A stretch of DNA of 64,000 nt from an endosymbiont of Escarpia spicata. GTDB lineage: Bacteria > Pseudomonadota > Gammaproteobacteria > Chromatiales > Chromatiaceae. Both the position numbers and the translations under genes were made by a program. Positions within the stretch are counted from its first letter, which is position 1. The number at the start of each line of letters is the position of its first letter. Below the pieces are notes generated by a model. That model did not search any database and was not told where the DNA came from. It was given only the letters and a program-made list of their open reading frames with translations. Of the stretch, positions 21,652-30,985 are shown piece after piece. The DNA is taken from the NCBI GenBank assembly GCA_003349915.1, contig QFXE01000010.1:203655-267654 (forward strand), read 5' to 3'.

Positions 21652-24600
21652 CTACTCGACAGGTAACTCAGGGGTTCCGGGTGTCTCCTCCTCATCCTGT
21701 TCAGACAGCAGGCCAAAATCATTCAGTATGCTGAACAGCGCCGGTACCACCAGTAGCACAAGCATAGTGGTCGCCAACAGGCCAAAAACGATACTGGTAG
21801 CCAGGGGTATCAGAATTTGTGCCTGCATGCTCTTTTCAAGCAGCAGCGGGGTAAGCCCGGCAATGGTTGTAATGGAGGTCAACAGCACCGCGCGGAACCG
21901 CTCCCGACTCGCCATCTTTGCCGCCTCAACAATTGCATGTCCCTCCCGTACCCGCAGCTTTAAAAACTCAACCAGCAGAATAGAGTCGTTCACCACAATT
22001 CCCGAGAGAGAGGCGAAGCCGATGACACCAGGCATGGTGAGGTTGAGCCCCATCAACAGATGGCCCCAAACAACACCAATCAAAGCCAGCGGTATCACTG
22101 TCATTACGACAACCGGCTCGACATAACTGCGAAACTGAAAGCTGAGCAGGATAAAAATACCGACAAGTCCAATACCGAATGCCCGCAGCATGGAAGCTGC
22201 TGTCTTGGCGGTCCTCTTCGACTCGCCTTCGATACCGGCGCTGACACCGGGATAGCGCTCCAGCAATTGTGGCAGATAGTGTTTTTTGGTATCGCCGACA
22301 ATCTCGGCAGCGTTGGCGATTCGGCTATCGATATCGCCCTGAACCGTTATAGTGCGCCTTCCGTTTACGCGCTGGATGCGAGCGTAACCGCGATCATGTT
22401 CAATGTGTGCAACCGCACTAAGGGGAACCTGGTCACCCGCCGCGGTGGTGATTCTGAACATCTCGATATCGGTCAGATCGGAACGGTCCTGATCCATGAG
22501 CCGGACATCGATTTCATAGGACTCAGGCCCGACCTGGATCTCTGTTGCGGTGGTTCCATAGAAGGCGGCCCGCAACTGATTGGCAATGGTAAAGGCATCC
22601 AGGCCCAGAGAGAGTGCACCCTCTTTCAGACTCAGGCGCAACTCCGGTTTGCCGGGACGCAGGTTGTCGGTAACATCGAATACCCCTCGATAGCGTGACA
22701 GCCAGGATTGAAGCTCTCGTGATGCCTGCTTGAGCTGATCCAAATCATCGCCAACCAGACGAATCTCCATTGGAATTCCGCCCGGACCGATTACCGGCTC
22801 CTTGAAGCTCAAGGCATCAAGATCAGGGATTTCGCCCACTTCACTACGCCACTGATTGATCACATCGTCCAATGAGCCGCTACGTTCTTCAGCCGTCAAC
22901 AGATCGACAGTAACCGTGGCAACATGGGGACCGGCCTCGTTGGCATCCATGTTGGAGTTGTAACGGATCTGGACATTCTTCAGCAGACGTTGACCACCCG
23001 GCTGTAACGGCGTGAACGTCTCATCCACTTTTTTCAGTCCAGCGGTCACCCGCTCCACCACGGCTTCCGTACGCCATAGCGGGGTACCCTGGGGCAGCAG
23101 GATACGTGCCTCTATGGTGTCACCCTCGATATCGGGAAAGGCCTGGAATTTGAGTTTGCCTCCCGCCATCATGCCGATACTGGCCACGAACAAGGCGATT
23201 ACACCACCGACAAACCAGTAGCGTTGATGAATAACACTATCTACGATACGCCCCAGAGTGACATCCCTGAAACGTAGCAGTTGATCGTCAAAGGCTTGCC
23301 GGAAGCGCCCGGTTTCCTGCTCATGGTGTTTCAATGAGTGCGCCAGATGGTGCGGCAGGATAAGAAAGGCCTCGATCAGGCTGACTGCAATCACCAGGAT
23401 CAGCACCATTGGTATGAACTGCAATACCTTGCCCAGATGTCCCGAGAGAAACGCCAGAGGCCCAAAGACAGCGATTGTGGTCAGAAATGATGAACGCACA
23501 CCGGGCGCTACCTGCCGGGTTCCATCGATTGCCGCCTGCATGGCGTTTTTTCCCCGCTTCAGGTGCGTGGCGATGTTTTCTGCGATTACGATCGCGTCAT
23601 CCATCAGCAAGCCAATCGCTATCAACAGCGCCACAATGGTGATCATGTTGATAGTCAGTCCCAGTACGCTCATAAAGAAGAGCGCACCCAGAAATGAGAT
23701 CGGCAGCCCCATCGCCACCCAGAAGGCAAAGCGTCCCTGGAAGAAGAGCCACATGGTCAGGAACACCAACAATAGGCCTTGGGCGCCATTTTTCAGTAGC
23801 AGAGAGAGGCGATCACGCACCACCGATGAGCGATCCTCGGTGAGCGCAAAGACTACACCGGAGGGTGCAGTCAAGCGCAATTCATCCAGATAGCTGGAGA
23901 CCGCATCTATGACCACCAGCGTATCCTGCTGCTTGGTCTTGTTGATCTGGAGAATTGCCGCACGCTTGCCATTGAAGAGAATTTTGTCCTCGTCCAGTTC
24001 AAAGCGGTCACTGATATGGGCGATATCCCCCAGACGTATCTCAGAGCCGGAACTGGCGCTGACCACAATCAAATCTGCCAACTCCTCCGGTGTCCTCCGC
24101 AGATCTATAAAGCGGAGAAGAATGTCCCGTTCCCTTGTTTCCAGAGATCCAGCAGGCAGATCCACGCCCTGACGGGCAATGACATTGGCAATATCAGACA
24201 TGCTTACGCCGTATTGGCGCAGTGCAGAAGCAGAAACCTCGATACGCAGTTGGTGATCAGAAAATCCTTTGACATCGACTTGCGAAACTTCGGGAAGTAC
24301 CTGAAATCGATCCTTTACCTGTTCAGCATAGGCTTTCAGATGGCTCACCGACATAGGACCGGTAACCGCAATGGAGACGACTCTGTCGGTACGGCCCAGT
24401 TCCCGGATGACCGGTGGTTCCACCTGTTCAGGAAAATTGTCGATGGCATCGATCTCAGTCTTGATATCGTCCTTGAAACGGAGCAGATCTCCCCCCTCCT
24501 CCATCTCCACCACAGCAACGCTGAAACCCTCTTTGGCGTCACAACGCATCTCAGCTACGTCACTGATACCATCGACGGCATCTTCGATGCGCAGGCATAG

Positions 24601-24780
24601 TGCCTCTTCCACGTCCTCAGCACTGGCGCCAGGATAGACGACCCGTATCTCAATCTCATCACTGGCAAAGTCAGGAAAAGTCTCCCGCTGCAAACCCGGC
24701 AGCGCAGTTAATCCCAGGATGGCCAGAAACAGCATCAGCAGATTTCCGGCGGTGGGGTGTCGGGCAAAGAACTCGATCAT
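21652..24780 (-). CDS. RND efflux transporter, inner-membrane permease
   Basis: The 1042-residue product has the AcrB-type layout: TM1 followed by a large periplasmic loop, a TM2-6 bundle at about 340-490, a second loop and a final TM bundle. TM4 has the proton-relay acidic pair in GLLMDDAIVIAENIATHL. GVIGFASLSGIVVNDSILLV is the matching C-terminal segment. Substrate cannot be predicted. Its ATG overlaps the stop of the adaptor gene as ATGA. No outer-membrane channel gene is adjacent. Confidence 0.93.
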   Translation of the reverse strand: MIEFFARHPTAGNLLMLFLAILGLTALPGLQRETFPDFASDEIEIRVVYPGASAEDVEEALCLRIEDAVDGISDVAEMRCDAKEGFSVAVVEMEEGGDLLRFKDDIKTEIDAIDNFPEQVEPPVIRELGRTDRVVSIAVTGPMSVSHLKAYAEQVKDRFQVLPEVSQVDVKGFSDHQLRIEVSASALRQYGVSMSDIANVIARQGVDLPAGSLETRERDILLRFIDLRRTPEELADLIVVSASSGSEIRLGDIAHISDRFELDEDKILFNGKRAAILQINKTKQQDTLVVIDAVSSYLDELRLTAPSGVVFALTEDRSSVVRDRLSLLLKNGAQGLLLVFLTMWLFFQGRFAFWVAMGLPISFLGALFFMSVLGLTINMITIVALLIAIGLLMDDAIVIAENIATHLKRGKNAMQAAIDGTRQVAPGVRSSFLTTIAVFGPLAFLSGHLGKVLQFIPMVLILVIAVSLIEAFLILPHHLAHSLKHHEQETGRFRQAFDDQLLRFRDVTLGRIVDSVIHQRYWFVGGVIALFVASIGMMAGGKLKFQAFPDIEGDTIEARILLPQGTPLWRTEAVVERVTAGLKKVDETFTPLQPGGQRLLKNVQIRYNSNMDANEAGPHVATVTVDLLTAEERSGSLDDVINQWRSEVGEIPDLDALSFKEPVIGPGGIPMEIRLVGDDLDQLKQASRELQSWLSRYRGVFDVTDNLRPGKPELRLSLKEGALSLGLDAFTIANQLRAAFYGTTATEIQVGPESYEIDVRLMDQDRSDLTDIEMFRITTAAGDQVPLSAVAHIEHDRGYARIQRVNGRRTITVQGDIDSRIANAAEIVGDTKKHYLPQLLERYPGVSAGIEGESKRTAKTAASMLRAFGIGLVGIFILLSFQFRSYVEPVVVMTVIPLALIGVVWGHLLMGLNLTMPGVIGFASLSGIVVNDSILLVEFLKLRVREGHAIVEAAKMASRERFRAVLLTSITTIAGLTPLLLEKSMQAQILIPLATSIVFGLLATTMLVLLVVPALFSILNDFGLLSEQDEEETPGTPELPVE

Positions 24781-26135
24781 GGTCGGACGCCCTCTACAGC
24801 AGCCTGTTGGCCCAGAATGGTTTGAGCCGCCTCATCTGCCTGCGGCGACAACAACATGCCTTCGATAGCGGGAACCAGGTCAGAGATGACAACCCGCTCA
24901 CCAGACCCCACTCCGCCGCCAATCACTGCATATTCCGGCTGCAGCAGTTCAATCTCCACTCTGCGGATCTCCAAACGGTTTTGCGCGTTAACCAGATAGA
25001 CCGTACCGTCATGCATGGCCAGACGAGGTATCACAAGGCTGTTAGTGCGCACACTTCCCATCAGCGTGACCTCAACGAAAAGTCCCTTAAGCAGAGGTGG
25101 ACGCACACCAGGCCGCACGTTGGCATAAGGTTCGTCAACTTCCACTATCACACCAACCGTTCTTGTCTTGGGATCCAGGGTGTCACTCATGCGGGCAACC
25201 CGCCCCTGCCAAACAGCCTTTAGCGCTCCCTGATTCAATTTCACCTCGGCTGCGATGCCGAACGAATGATGAGAATCGGATTGCACTGCATTCAAAATAT
25301 TCACGTTTTTTTCAGAGCGCATTAGCGGTGCTATCTGCTCAATCGGAATCTGCACCTCTATTTCTGCACGTTGCAGATCATCTGCCTCGACCAGAATCTC
25401 ACCCACCCTGACATACTGCTCCTTTTCAAAATTGACTTCGGCAATACGCCCGGTAAATGGCATTTGCACTTTAGTGTGCTGAAGATCCCGCTCAGCGGTA
25501 GCCAGCTTCGCCTGATGGCGTGCCAACTGTGCCTCCACCAGTGCTTTTTGACTGGGGAGCAGATTGAGTGTGTTCTCCTGCGACTGCAGTTTCTGTTTCT
25601 GCGCCAACAGGGCTTGTTCCTGACTCTCCAGATCAGAGCGGCTGACGCCCCCCTTTCCAATCAGTTTTTTCTTGCGCTGCAGTTCTGATTCATTCAGACC
25701 CAGGGCTCGCTCTTCAATGGCCAGGGCGGCACGAGTATTGGTTGCTTTGGCATCGAGTTCCTGAAGTTGTGCCCGATTGGCCTGAATATCGGCTTTGATC
25801 TGAGTGATAGCCAACTCGAAATCCGTGGGATCGATTCGGAGCAACGGTTGTCCAGCCGGGATGATGGCCCCTTTTTTCAGCTTCGGATGTTTCTCGAGGA
25901 TTTTGCCGCTAACCTGTGCCACAGCGTCCCAAGTAAAAACCGGACGCACTGTCCCGTGGCCGACGGCCTTGGGGACGACATTGAGACTGGGAATCGAGAT
26001 ACTTCTGACGAGCTTGGGAATCTCTGCGGGTTCCTGTTGCACTGGGGGTACCTTGCCCTGTTTCAGGAATATGAATACCGCGACACCCAAAAGGATCGGC
26101 AACAGGATCACCCATTTTCTCGATATGGTCGACAT
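24777..26135 (-). CDS. RND efflux periplasmic adaptor (membrane fusion protein)
   Basis: The 452-residue product has an N-terminal membrane anchor (WVILLPILLGVAVFIFL) with no lipobox, a lipoyl-like half (PVFTWDAVAQVSGKILEKHP ... GQPLLRIDPTDFE), a long helical hairpin rich in Leu/Gln/Glu (about 125-215), the second lipoyl half (QMPFTGRIAEVNFEKEQYVR) and a beta-barrel domain. The hairpin would contact the outer-membrane channel. It is the first gene of the operon with the RND permease. Confidence 0.92.
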   Translation of the reverse strand: MSTISRKWVILLPILLGVAVFIFLKQGKVPPVQQEPAEIPKLVRSISIPSLNVVPKAVGHGTVRPVFTWDAVAQVSGKILEKHPKLKKGAIIPAGQPLLRIDPTDFELAITQIKADIQANRAQLQELDAKATNTRAALAIEERALGLNESELQRKKKLIGKGGVSRSDLESQEQALLAQKQKLQSQENTLNLLPSQKALVEAQLARHQAKLATAERDLQHTKVQMPFTGRIAEVNFEKEQYVRVGEILVEADDLQRAEIEVQIPIEQIAPLMRSEKNVNILNAVQSDSHHSFGIAAEVKLNQGALKAVWQGRVARMSDTLDPKTRTVGVIVEVDEPYANVRPGVRPPLLKGLFVEVTLMGSVRTNSLVIPRLAMHDGTVYLVNAQNRLEIRRVEIELLQPEYAVIGGGVGSGERVVISDLVPAIEGMLLSPQADEAAQTILGQQAAVEGVRP

Positions 26136-26225
26136 TCATTTACTCCTGAAAAAACGTGGGGGGATTAAGGCTGAGCAGATTTGATTTAGTGTAGACAGGA
26201 AATAGAGCGATGGGTTTCATTAAGA

Positions 26226-26828
26226 TCAAAGAGATAACCATCGGGCACGCAGGGTTTCACGCTCCTTTTCCAACCACTGTACGGCAATAATGATGCTGGT
26301 GGAGTTGGCGCGGCCGCCATAGAGTTCTGAAATGATTTGCTCAGCATCCATGACCACCACCCGGATATCCTCTCCTTCATGATCCAGGCCAAAGACGCCA
26401 CCTGCCTGGGAGGCATCCACCCGGCCACAAAAGAGAAAAATCTGATCCACGGAGTGGCCAGGACTCACCATCACGGTACATATCGATTCCAACTCGGTGA
26501 TTTTGCAGTTGGCCTCCTCCTCCGCCTCCCTGCGTGCTACAGCCTCCGGGGATTCATTTTCACCAATGTAACCGCCCACCGTCTCCAGTACCCAGGGAGG
26601 ATTCTGATGATCCAATGCACCGATACGAAACTGTTCCACCAGAACAACCTGATCCAGATTTGGGTCATAGAGTAAAACCGAAGCAGCCTGTAACCCTTCC
26701 AGCCGCTCGCGGATCAGTTCCCGGCTGCTGCCACCCTCGTAGAGATCATGCTTGAGCCGGTAGCGGTTCAATTTCAGAAAGCCGTCACTAACACGTTCTG
26801 AATCAATTATCTCGTAACGATATTTCAT
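26226..26828 (-). CDS. nudF: ADP-ribose pyrophosphatase, NudF-like Nudix hydrolase
   Basis: Hydrolyses ADP-ribose to AMP and ribose 5-phosphate. The Nudix box GYIGENESPEAVARREAEEE (about residues 97-116) keeps all catalytic Glu residues; the usual Gly after the EE pair is replaced (AEEEAN). The preceding GALDHQNPPWVLETVGG and following PGHSVDQIFLFCGRVDAS match NudF. Length 200 is normal. It lies alone between the efflux pair and metY. Confidence 0.9.
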   Translation of the reverse strand: MKYRYEIIDSERVSDGFLKLNRYRLKHDLYEGGSSRELIRERLEGLQAASVLLYDPNLDQVVLVEQFRIGALDHQNPPWVLETVGGYIGENESPEAVARREAEEEANCKITELESICTVMVSPGHSVDQIFLFCGRVDASQAGGVFGLDHEGEDIRVVVMDAEQIISELYGGRANSTSIIIAVQWLEKERETLRARWLSL

Positions 26829-26863
26829 CTCTTAGGACTTCATTCTCCGCAGCTTACAATAAG

Positions 26864-26893
26864 TCAGGAGCGGCGCCCCGCCGCTCCTACTGA
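26864..26893. repeat. REP-like short inverted repeat (GGAGCGGCG/CCGCTCC)
   Basis: AGGAGCGGCG and CCGCTCCTAC flank a 5-base centre. The arms match the ends of the larger element at 1441-1506, so both belong to one dispersed family. It sits between nudF and metY, where it could act as a weak terminator of metY. Confidence 0.65.
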
Positions 26894-26923
26894 AAATATA
26901 CACAGAGGCATTCCAATCGAACA

Positions 26924-28198
26924 CTATTTAGCCGCCGCCAGCGCCTGATCGATATCGGCGAGAATATCATCGATATGCTCCAGACCAACAGAGAGGCGTA
27001 CCAAATCCTCTGAAACACCCGCTCTTTCCATCTCCTCCGGATTGAGCTGCCGATGGGTGGTGGCAGCAGGGTGGCAGGCAAGCGTCTTGGCATCACCGAT
27101 ATTCACCAGACGCACCGTCAGTTGCAGGGCATCGATGAATTTTGCACCGGCTGCGATTCCCCCCTGGATGCCGAAACTGAGTATGCTGGAGGCACGGCCA
27201 TTCATATATTTATCCACCAGCACTTTGTCCGGATTCTCATCCAACCCCGCATATCTGACCCATTCGATCTGTTCGTGAGACTGTAAGTGTTTTGCTACTG
27301 CCAACGCATTCTCACAGTGCCTGTCCATTCTCACCGGCAGGGTTTCGATCCCCTGGAGGATCTGAAAACTGTTGAAAGGAGAGATCGCTGCGCCCATGTT
27401 GCGCAATGGCACGACACGAGCCCGACCGATATAGGCTGCCTCACCCAGCGCCTCGGTATAAACCACGCCGTGGTAGGAGATATCGGGTTCGTTGAGGCGA
27501 TTGAACCGCGTCTTGTGTTCCGCCCAGGGGAATTTGCCGGAATCGACCAGTGCGCCACCAATCGTGGTGCCGTGACCACCCATGTATTTCGTCAAGGCAT
27601 GGACGACAATGTCACAGCCGTGTTCAAAGGGGCGGCAAAGATAAGGGGTAGGAACCGTATTATCGACAATAACCGGCACACCGTGCGCATGAGCCATATC
27701 CGCTGTTGCCGCCAGATCCGCTACGTTGCCGGCGGGGTTTCCAATCGATTCACAGAAGACGGCTTTAGTACGGTCGTCGATCAGTGCCGCCATTCCATCG
27801 ATGTCGTTCGGTGCGGCAAAACGGACCTCTATACCCAACTGCGGCAGTGTATGAGCAAACAGGTTGAAGGTTCCGCCATACAGAGTGGACGTTGTAACGA
27901 TATTGTCACCTGATTCAGCAATCGTGAAAATCGCATAGGTAATCGCTGACATGCCTGAGGCCAACGCCAGAGCACCAATTCCTCCTTCCAGTGCAGCCAC
28001 CCGCTTTTCCAGCACATCCGAGGTTGGGTTCATGATGCGGGTGTAGATGTTGCCCTGCACTTTGAGGTCAAACAGATCAGCACCATGCTGTGTGCTGTCG
28101 AACGCGTAGGATGTGGTCTGATAGATGGGAACCGCGACGGCCTTGGTCGTGGGATCAGGCTCGTAGCCAGCATGAATTGCCAGTGTCTCCAGTTTCAT
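26924..28198 (-). CDS. metY: O-acetylhomoserine sulfhydrylase (PLP enzyme)
   Basis: Makes homocysteine from O-acetylhomoserine and sulfide in direct sulfurylation. The 424 residues carry the PLP Lys in DIVVHALTKYMGGHGTTIGG (about 206-211), the conserved PIYQTTSYAFDSTQHGADLF, the phosphate-binding LASGMSAITYAIF and the C-terminal ATTHRQLNPEEMERAGVSED. ATG 28198 is chosen because GGAGGAGAGGA lies just upstream; an in-frame ATG five codons earlier would overlap that site. It is a single gene. Confidence 0.95.
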   Translation of the reverse strand: MKLETLAIHAGYEPDPTTKAVAVPIYQTTSYAFDSTQHGADLFDLKVQGNIYTRIMNPTSDVLEKRVAALEGGIGALALASGMSAITYAIFTIAESGDNIVTTSTLYGGTFNLFAHTLPQLGIEVRFAAPNDIDGMAALIDDRTKAVFCESIGNPAGNVADLAATADMAHAHGVPVIVDNTVPTPYLCRPFEHGCDIVVHALTKYMGGHGTTIGGALVDSGKFPWAEHKTRFNRLNEPDISYHGVVYTEALGEAAYIGRARVVPLRNMGAAISPFNSFQILQGIETLPVRMDRHCENALAVAKHLQSHEQIEWVRYAGLDENPDKVLVDKYMNGRASSILSFGIQGGIAAGAKFIDALQLTVRLVNIGDAKTLACHPAATTHRQLNPEEMERAGVSEDLVRLSVGLEHIDDILADIDQALAAAK

Positions 28199-28388
28199 TT
28201 TCCTCTCCTCCAATCAATTATTATCTTTATCAATGACTCCACGAGATGAACCGGAGGAACCCACCCGGTTGTGTAAAAATAGGATGCATTCCAATGAATT
28301 TATTTCATAATTATTTCACCAGATCCTCAAAACGTCAGATCTCATTGATCTATCAACATAAACCTTGACTTCCTTCGCAGAAAAAGAG

Positions 28389-28417
28389 TTGACTTCTCAT
28401 AAAACAACAACTACATT
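28389..28417 (+). promoter_or_regulatory. Candidate sigma-70 promoter for the small ORF at 28451
   Basis: TTGACT (28389-28394) and TACATT (28412-28417) are exactly 17 bases apart in AT-rich sequence, about 25 bases before the expected transcript start and 34 before the ATG. The spacing and the -35 box are good and the -10 box is fair. Confidence 0.5.
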
Positions 28418-28450
28418 AGTATTTAATTATTTAACGTTATGGTGACTACC

Positions 28451-28570
28451 ATGAAAGACACACTTACAGTTAGTTGTGCTGAATTACGCGAACTCGCAGA
28501 GACTAATCCGGATGAGATTGAAGTCATCGTCGAGATGATGATTGAAGCGGATGTTGACATCTGCAGATAG
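28451..28570 (+). CDS. Small acidic protein, 39 residues, unknown
   Basis: The frame starts MKDTLTVSCAELRELAETNP and ends in ADVDICR, with Cys at positions 9 and 38. The middle is strongly acidic (DEIEVIVEMMIEAD). GGTGA lies five bases before ATG 28451; another in-frame ATG is at 28439. A candidate promoter lies upstream and a stem-loop downstream (28610-28636), so it looks like a self-contained transcription unit between metY and ygfX. I recognise no family. It could also be a small RNA with a chance frame. Confidence 0.45.
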   Translation: MKDTLTVSCAELRELAETNPDEIEVIVEMMIEADVDICR

Positions 28571-28609
28571 CTCGCCGAGTCTCCATTACATAGACATTTG
28601 TTATTAGTG

Positions 28610-28636
28610 AAGGATGAGCCTCATAGGTTCATCCTT
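28610..28636. terminator. Stem-loop at the convergent end of the small ORF and ygfX
   Basis: AAGGATGA pairs perfectly with TCATCCTT across an 11-base loop. It is followed on the plus strand by TCGCTTTGCTTT and overlaps the ygfX stop. It is probably a bidirectional terminator, though the T-run is interrupted. Confidence 0.5.
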
Positions 28637-29097
28637 TCGCTTTGCTTTGAACGTCCAGCAAGTATTCTCTCCCTGAGAAGTCGCTTGCGCAAGGTACGCG
28701 CAGTCGTTTTGTCCAAACTCCCTCTCGTCAAAATAACGGAACGTTGTGGTTGAAATCTTCCAATGGAAAAATTGAGGCTGATCAGCCAGGGTCTGCAAAA
28801 ACTTGACGGCTTGAGTTGCGCGTATAGCTGCCGTCCATCTGAAAATGTCAGTTTCCAGCTACCTTCCGGTTGCCACACCAATCGACTAATCGATGCGCTT
28901 TTAATATTTCCCCTTATCAGGGCAATCTTCCAGATGAAATGTGCGAGCACGCACAGAGTCAACACGATTTTTAGTCTGGAAGACAATTCAGTTGATAAAA
29001 GCGCCAACAAACCGGCACTATAAATAGCGGACAAGACCACCTGCTGCACTGGGGGTCTGCCGGGTTGTAGAATTATCGGTTCAGCGTTCCGCCTCAT
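28621..29097 (-). CDS. ygfX: YgfX/CptA-like membrane protein
   Basis: The 158-residue product has two adjacent membrane segments (VVLSAIYSAGLLALLSTEL and IVLTLCVLAHFIWKIALI) followed by a basic cytosolic domain (WKLTFSDGRQLYAQLKPSSF), the YgfX layout. In E. coli this protein has been described as a toxin acting on MreB/FtsZ and as a partner of SdhE; the physiological role is debated. ATG 29097 is chosen because it overlaps the sdhE stop by 17 bases. Confidence 0.8.
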   Translation of the reverse strand: MRRNAEPIILQPGRPPVQQVVLSAIYSAGLLALLSTELSSRLKIVLTLCVLAHFIWKIALIRGNIKSASISRLVWQPEGSWKLTFSDGRQLYAQLKPSSFCRPWLISLNFSIGRFQPQRSVILTRGSLDKTTARTLRKRLLRERILAGRSKQSERMNL

Positions 29098-29353
29098 GAC
29101 CCCGGCCTCCCTGCCGAATAATCTGCACAATTTCTACCATTTGCTTATCAGCAATCTTGCTACCTGAGATAAGCCAGGACTGTAGTGTTTGGTCCGGATA
29201 TTCCAGTAATGTCGCAAAACCCTTTCGTGCCTCCCTGTCGAGGGAGGAATACTCATTTTCAAGAAAGGCAATTAACAGCAAATCGAGTTCCAGCATACCC
29301 CGGCGGCACTGCCAGCGTAAGCGGTTAATTTCCGCAGTTTCACTCGTAGGCAT
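29081..29353 (-). CDS. sdhE: FAD assembly factor SdhE
   Basis: Helps flavinylation of SdhA. The 90-residue product has the diagnostic RGxxE motif in LRWQCRRGMLELDLLL (residues 12-27) and FATLLEYPDQTLQSWLI, which is near invariant in the family. It overlaps ygfX and lies in the same direction as sdhCDAB, separated by three accessory genes. Confidence 0.94.
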   Translation of the reverse strand: MPTSETAEINRLRWQCRRGMLELDLLLIAFLENEYSSLDREARKGFATLLEYPDQTLQSWLISGSKIADKQMVEIVQIIRQGGRGHEAER

Positions 29354-29418
29354 TCACTGAACCTCAACTGGTATGACTCAGTATGTCCCAACACTGCCAT
29401 ATGGTGCAATGCGCTCTG

Positions 29419-29832
29419 TTATTGAGCCCTATCCTGCAACTGGTGTGAATACACGGCCCGGTAGCCCGTGATTCCGATTGCGATCCAAACCACAGAACGC
29501 ACGGTCATGGCAGCCACAGTGCGCAGTTCATATTCACCGCCAAAAATGATATGAATTCCAAAGGCGACGAAAACCGACAACGTCAATGTGGCAATGGTGA
29601 TTGCTGCTGCTGGAGCCCAGGCTTTTCCCAACCAAATGCCAATTCCGGTAGCGATATAGACAAACCCTGCAGAAAAGTTGAACCAAAGAACAAAATCCAC
29701 AATGTTTCCGGCAGCGCGCCTGGCTTCACCATCTATGAAAAGTACGCTGCCACCTGATTTAATGGTCATTACGCCAAAAAGCACTGCGATGATAGCGGTG
29801 ATCCAGACCCATGCGGGCCGTTTAGTCATCAT
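29419..29832 (-). CDS. Four-helix membrane protein of unknown function
   Basis: The 137-residue product has four hydrophobic stretches: WVWITAIIAVLFGVMTI, VDFVLWFNFSAGFVYIATGI, PAAAITIATLTLSVFVAFGI and TVRSVVWIAIGITGYRAVY. No catalytic motif is seen. AAGGA lies eight bases before the ATG. It follows the c-type cytochrome gene by 16 bases, so it may help that protein or anchor a small redox unit; this is only inferred from position. Confidence 0.75.
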   Translation of the reverse strand: MMTKRPAWVWITAIIAVLFGVMTIKSGGSVLFIDGEARRAAGNIVDFVLWFNFSAGFVYIATGIGIWLGKAWAPAAAITIATLTLSVFVAFGIHIIFGGEYELRTVAAMTVRSVVWIAIGITGYRAVYSHQLQDRAQ

Positions 29833-29848
29833 TAGGATATTCCTTATA

Positions 29849-30313
29849 TCAAAGGGAAAAACCAGTATTTAGGTAGAGGGCAATCTGCCATATCTCCTTA
29901 TCAGTGAGCTGATTGCCAAATGCAGGCATAGCTGTGCCGAACGCTTCACCACCTTCCGACAAGGTCCAGAAAATGAAGGCATCTGTAGCTACAGGTAATC
30001 TACGGGTAACCGCAAGGTTGGCCGGACTGGGAACCAGCAATTTACCTGCCGGGCCATCCCCTTCACCAAATGCACCATGACACACCGGGCATTGCGCTTG
30101 ATAGAGCTTTTTTCCATCAGAGATATTTTCTGAAGAAGCGGGCAAGGGGTTGCTTAAATCAGCATACTGATTGGGAATGTCTCCCAGCACATATTGTGTA
30201 TAGCGGCCAACAAAGAAGGAATTTGGCTCATTTATACCGAGACTCTGACAACCAGTAGTGGCCATGGCCACTACCAGTAATGAGAGCATATAGGGTGTGC
30301 GTAACGACCACAT
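29849..30313 (-). CDS. Mono-heme c-type cytochrome lipoprotein
   Basis: The 154-residue product has a lipobox (VVAMATTGCQSLG) and one heme site, CPVCHGAFGEGDGPAG, followed by a distal Met region (GTAMPAFGNQLTDKEIW) and the helix QIALYLNTG. It should be a membrane-tethered periplasmic electron carrier of the cytochrome c class I fold. Its ATG overlaps the stop of the upstream gene by one base (TAATG), indicating coupling. Confidence 0.9.
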   Translation of the reverse strand: MWSLRTPYMLSLLVVAMATTGCQSLGINEPNSFFVGRYTQYVLGDIPNQYADLSNPLPASSENISDGKKLYQAQCPVCHGAFGEGDGPAGKLLVPSPANLAVTRRLPVATDAFIFWTLSEGGEAFGTAMPAFGNQLTDKEIWQIALYLNTGFSL

Positions 30314-30723
30314 TAATGGCCACGTCCCCTGCCGCCACCAGAGCCACCGCCACTGCGTGAGCCGTAACCACTCCCATAAGCCTGACTGGAATCTTGGCTG
30401 GAGCCTTGACCATAGCGATATTTATTACCGGAACCGTTGCCGCCACCCTGACCATAGCGATTCATCTTTCCACTACCCTCTCCCTGTTCGCCCGTTTCAT
30501 TCATCTGACGAAACAGAGAGCGCTCTTCACTGTCCATTGACTGCATTCTATTCTGCATCTCTGTGCGATAACCTTCACGATCTTCATAGGACTGTTCCCG
30601 AACCTGTGATCGCATCTGTACCAATTCTTCATTGCTCATGTCTGCATAATCTGCCGCTTCGACACTGATGGATCCTATCGTCAAAACCACAATCCCTGCC
30701 ATGGTATTCAAACTTTTTTTCAT
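30313..30723 (-). CDS. Secreted protein with Gly/Ser/Arg/Tyr-rich tail (DUF1104-like)
   Basis: A signal peptide (ending SVEAAD) precedes ADYADMSNEELVQMRSQVRE, which resembles the short DUF1104 helical motif, then a Gln/Glu/Arg-rich helical part (YRTEMQNRMQSMDSEERSLF) and a low-complexity tail of about 55 residues built from YGQG, GSG and GYGSRSGGG. The tail looks disordered or RNA/polyanion-binding. It heads a three-gene run with the cytochrome and the membrane protein, placed between sdhB and sdhE. Confidence 0.75.
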   Translation of the reverse strand: MKKSLNTMAGIVVLTIGSISVEAADYADMSNEELVQMRSQVREQSYEDREGYRTEMQNRMQSMDSEERSLFRQMNETGEQGEGSGKMNRYGQGGGNGSGNKYRYGQGSSQDSSQAYGSGYGSRSGGGSGGGRGRGH

Positions 30724-30985
30724 CTAAATTCTCCTCATATGGGTTCGCATGATGGTTTGATACTGTGCAGAGACGCTAATCGCTACACACTCAATCCACG
30801 CTGTGCAGTATGAGAGCAAGCTGTTTCGCAATTATTTCGGCACACAGGAAAACTGTTTCAGATTGTTACAGTCATAAAATGCAGGCGCCAAATGAGGGCA
30901 GGTCATAACAACTCAGCATCGCGGGTCCTGCTCGTTGAAAACGATCCGGAGATGCACTGAAAAATATAGAATTGGGTAATAGTGA

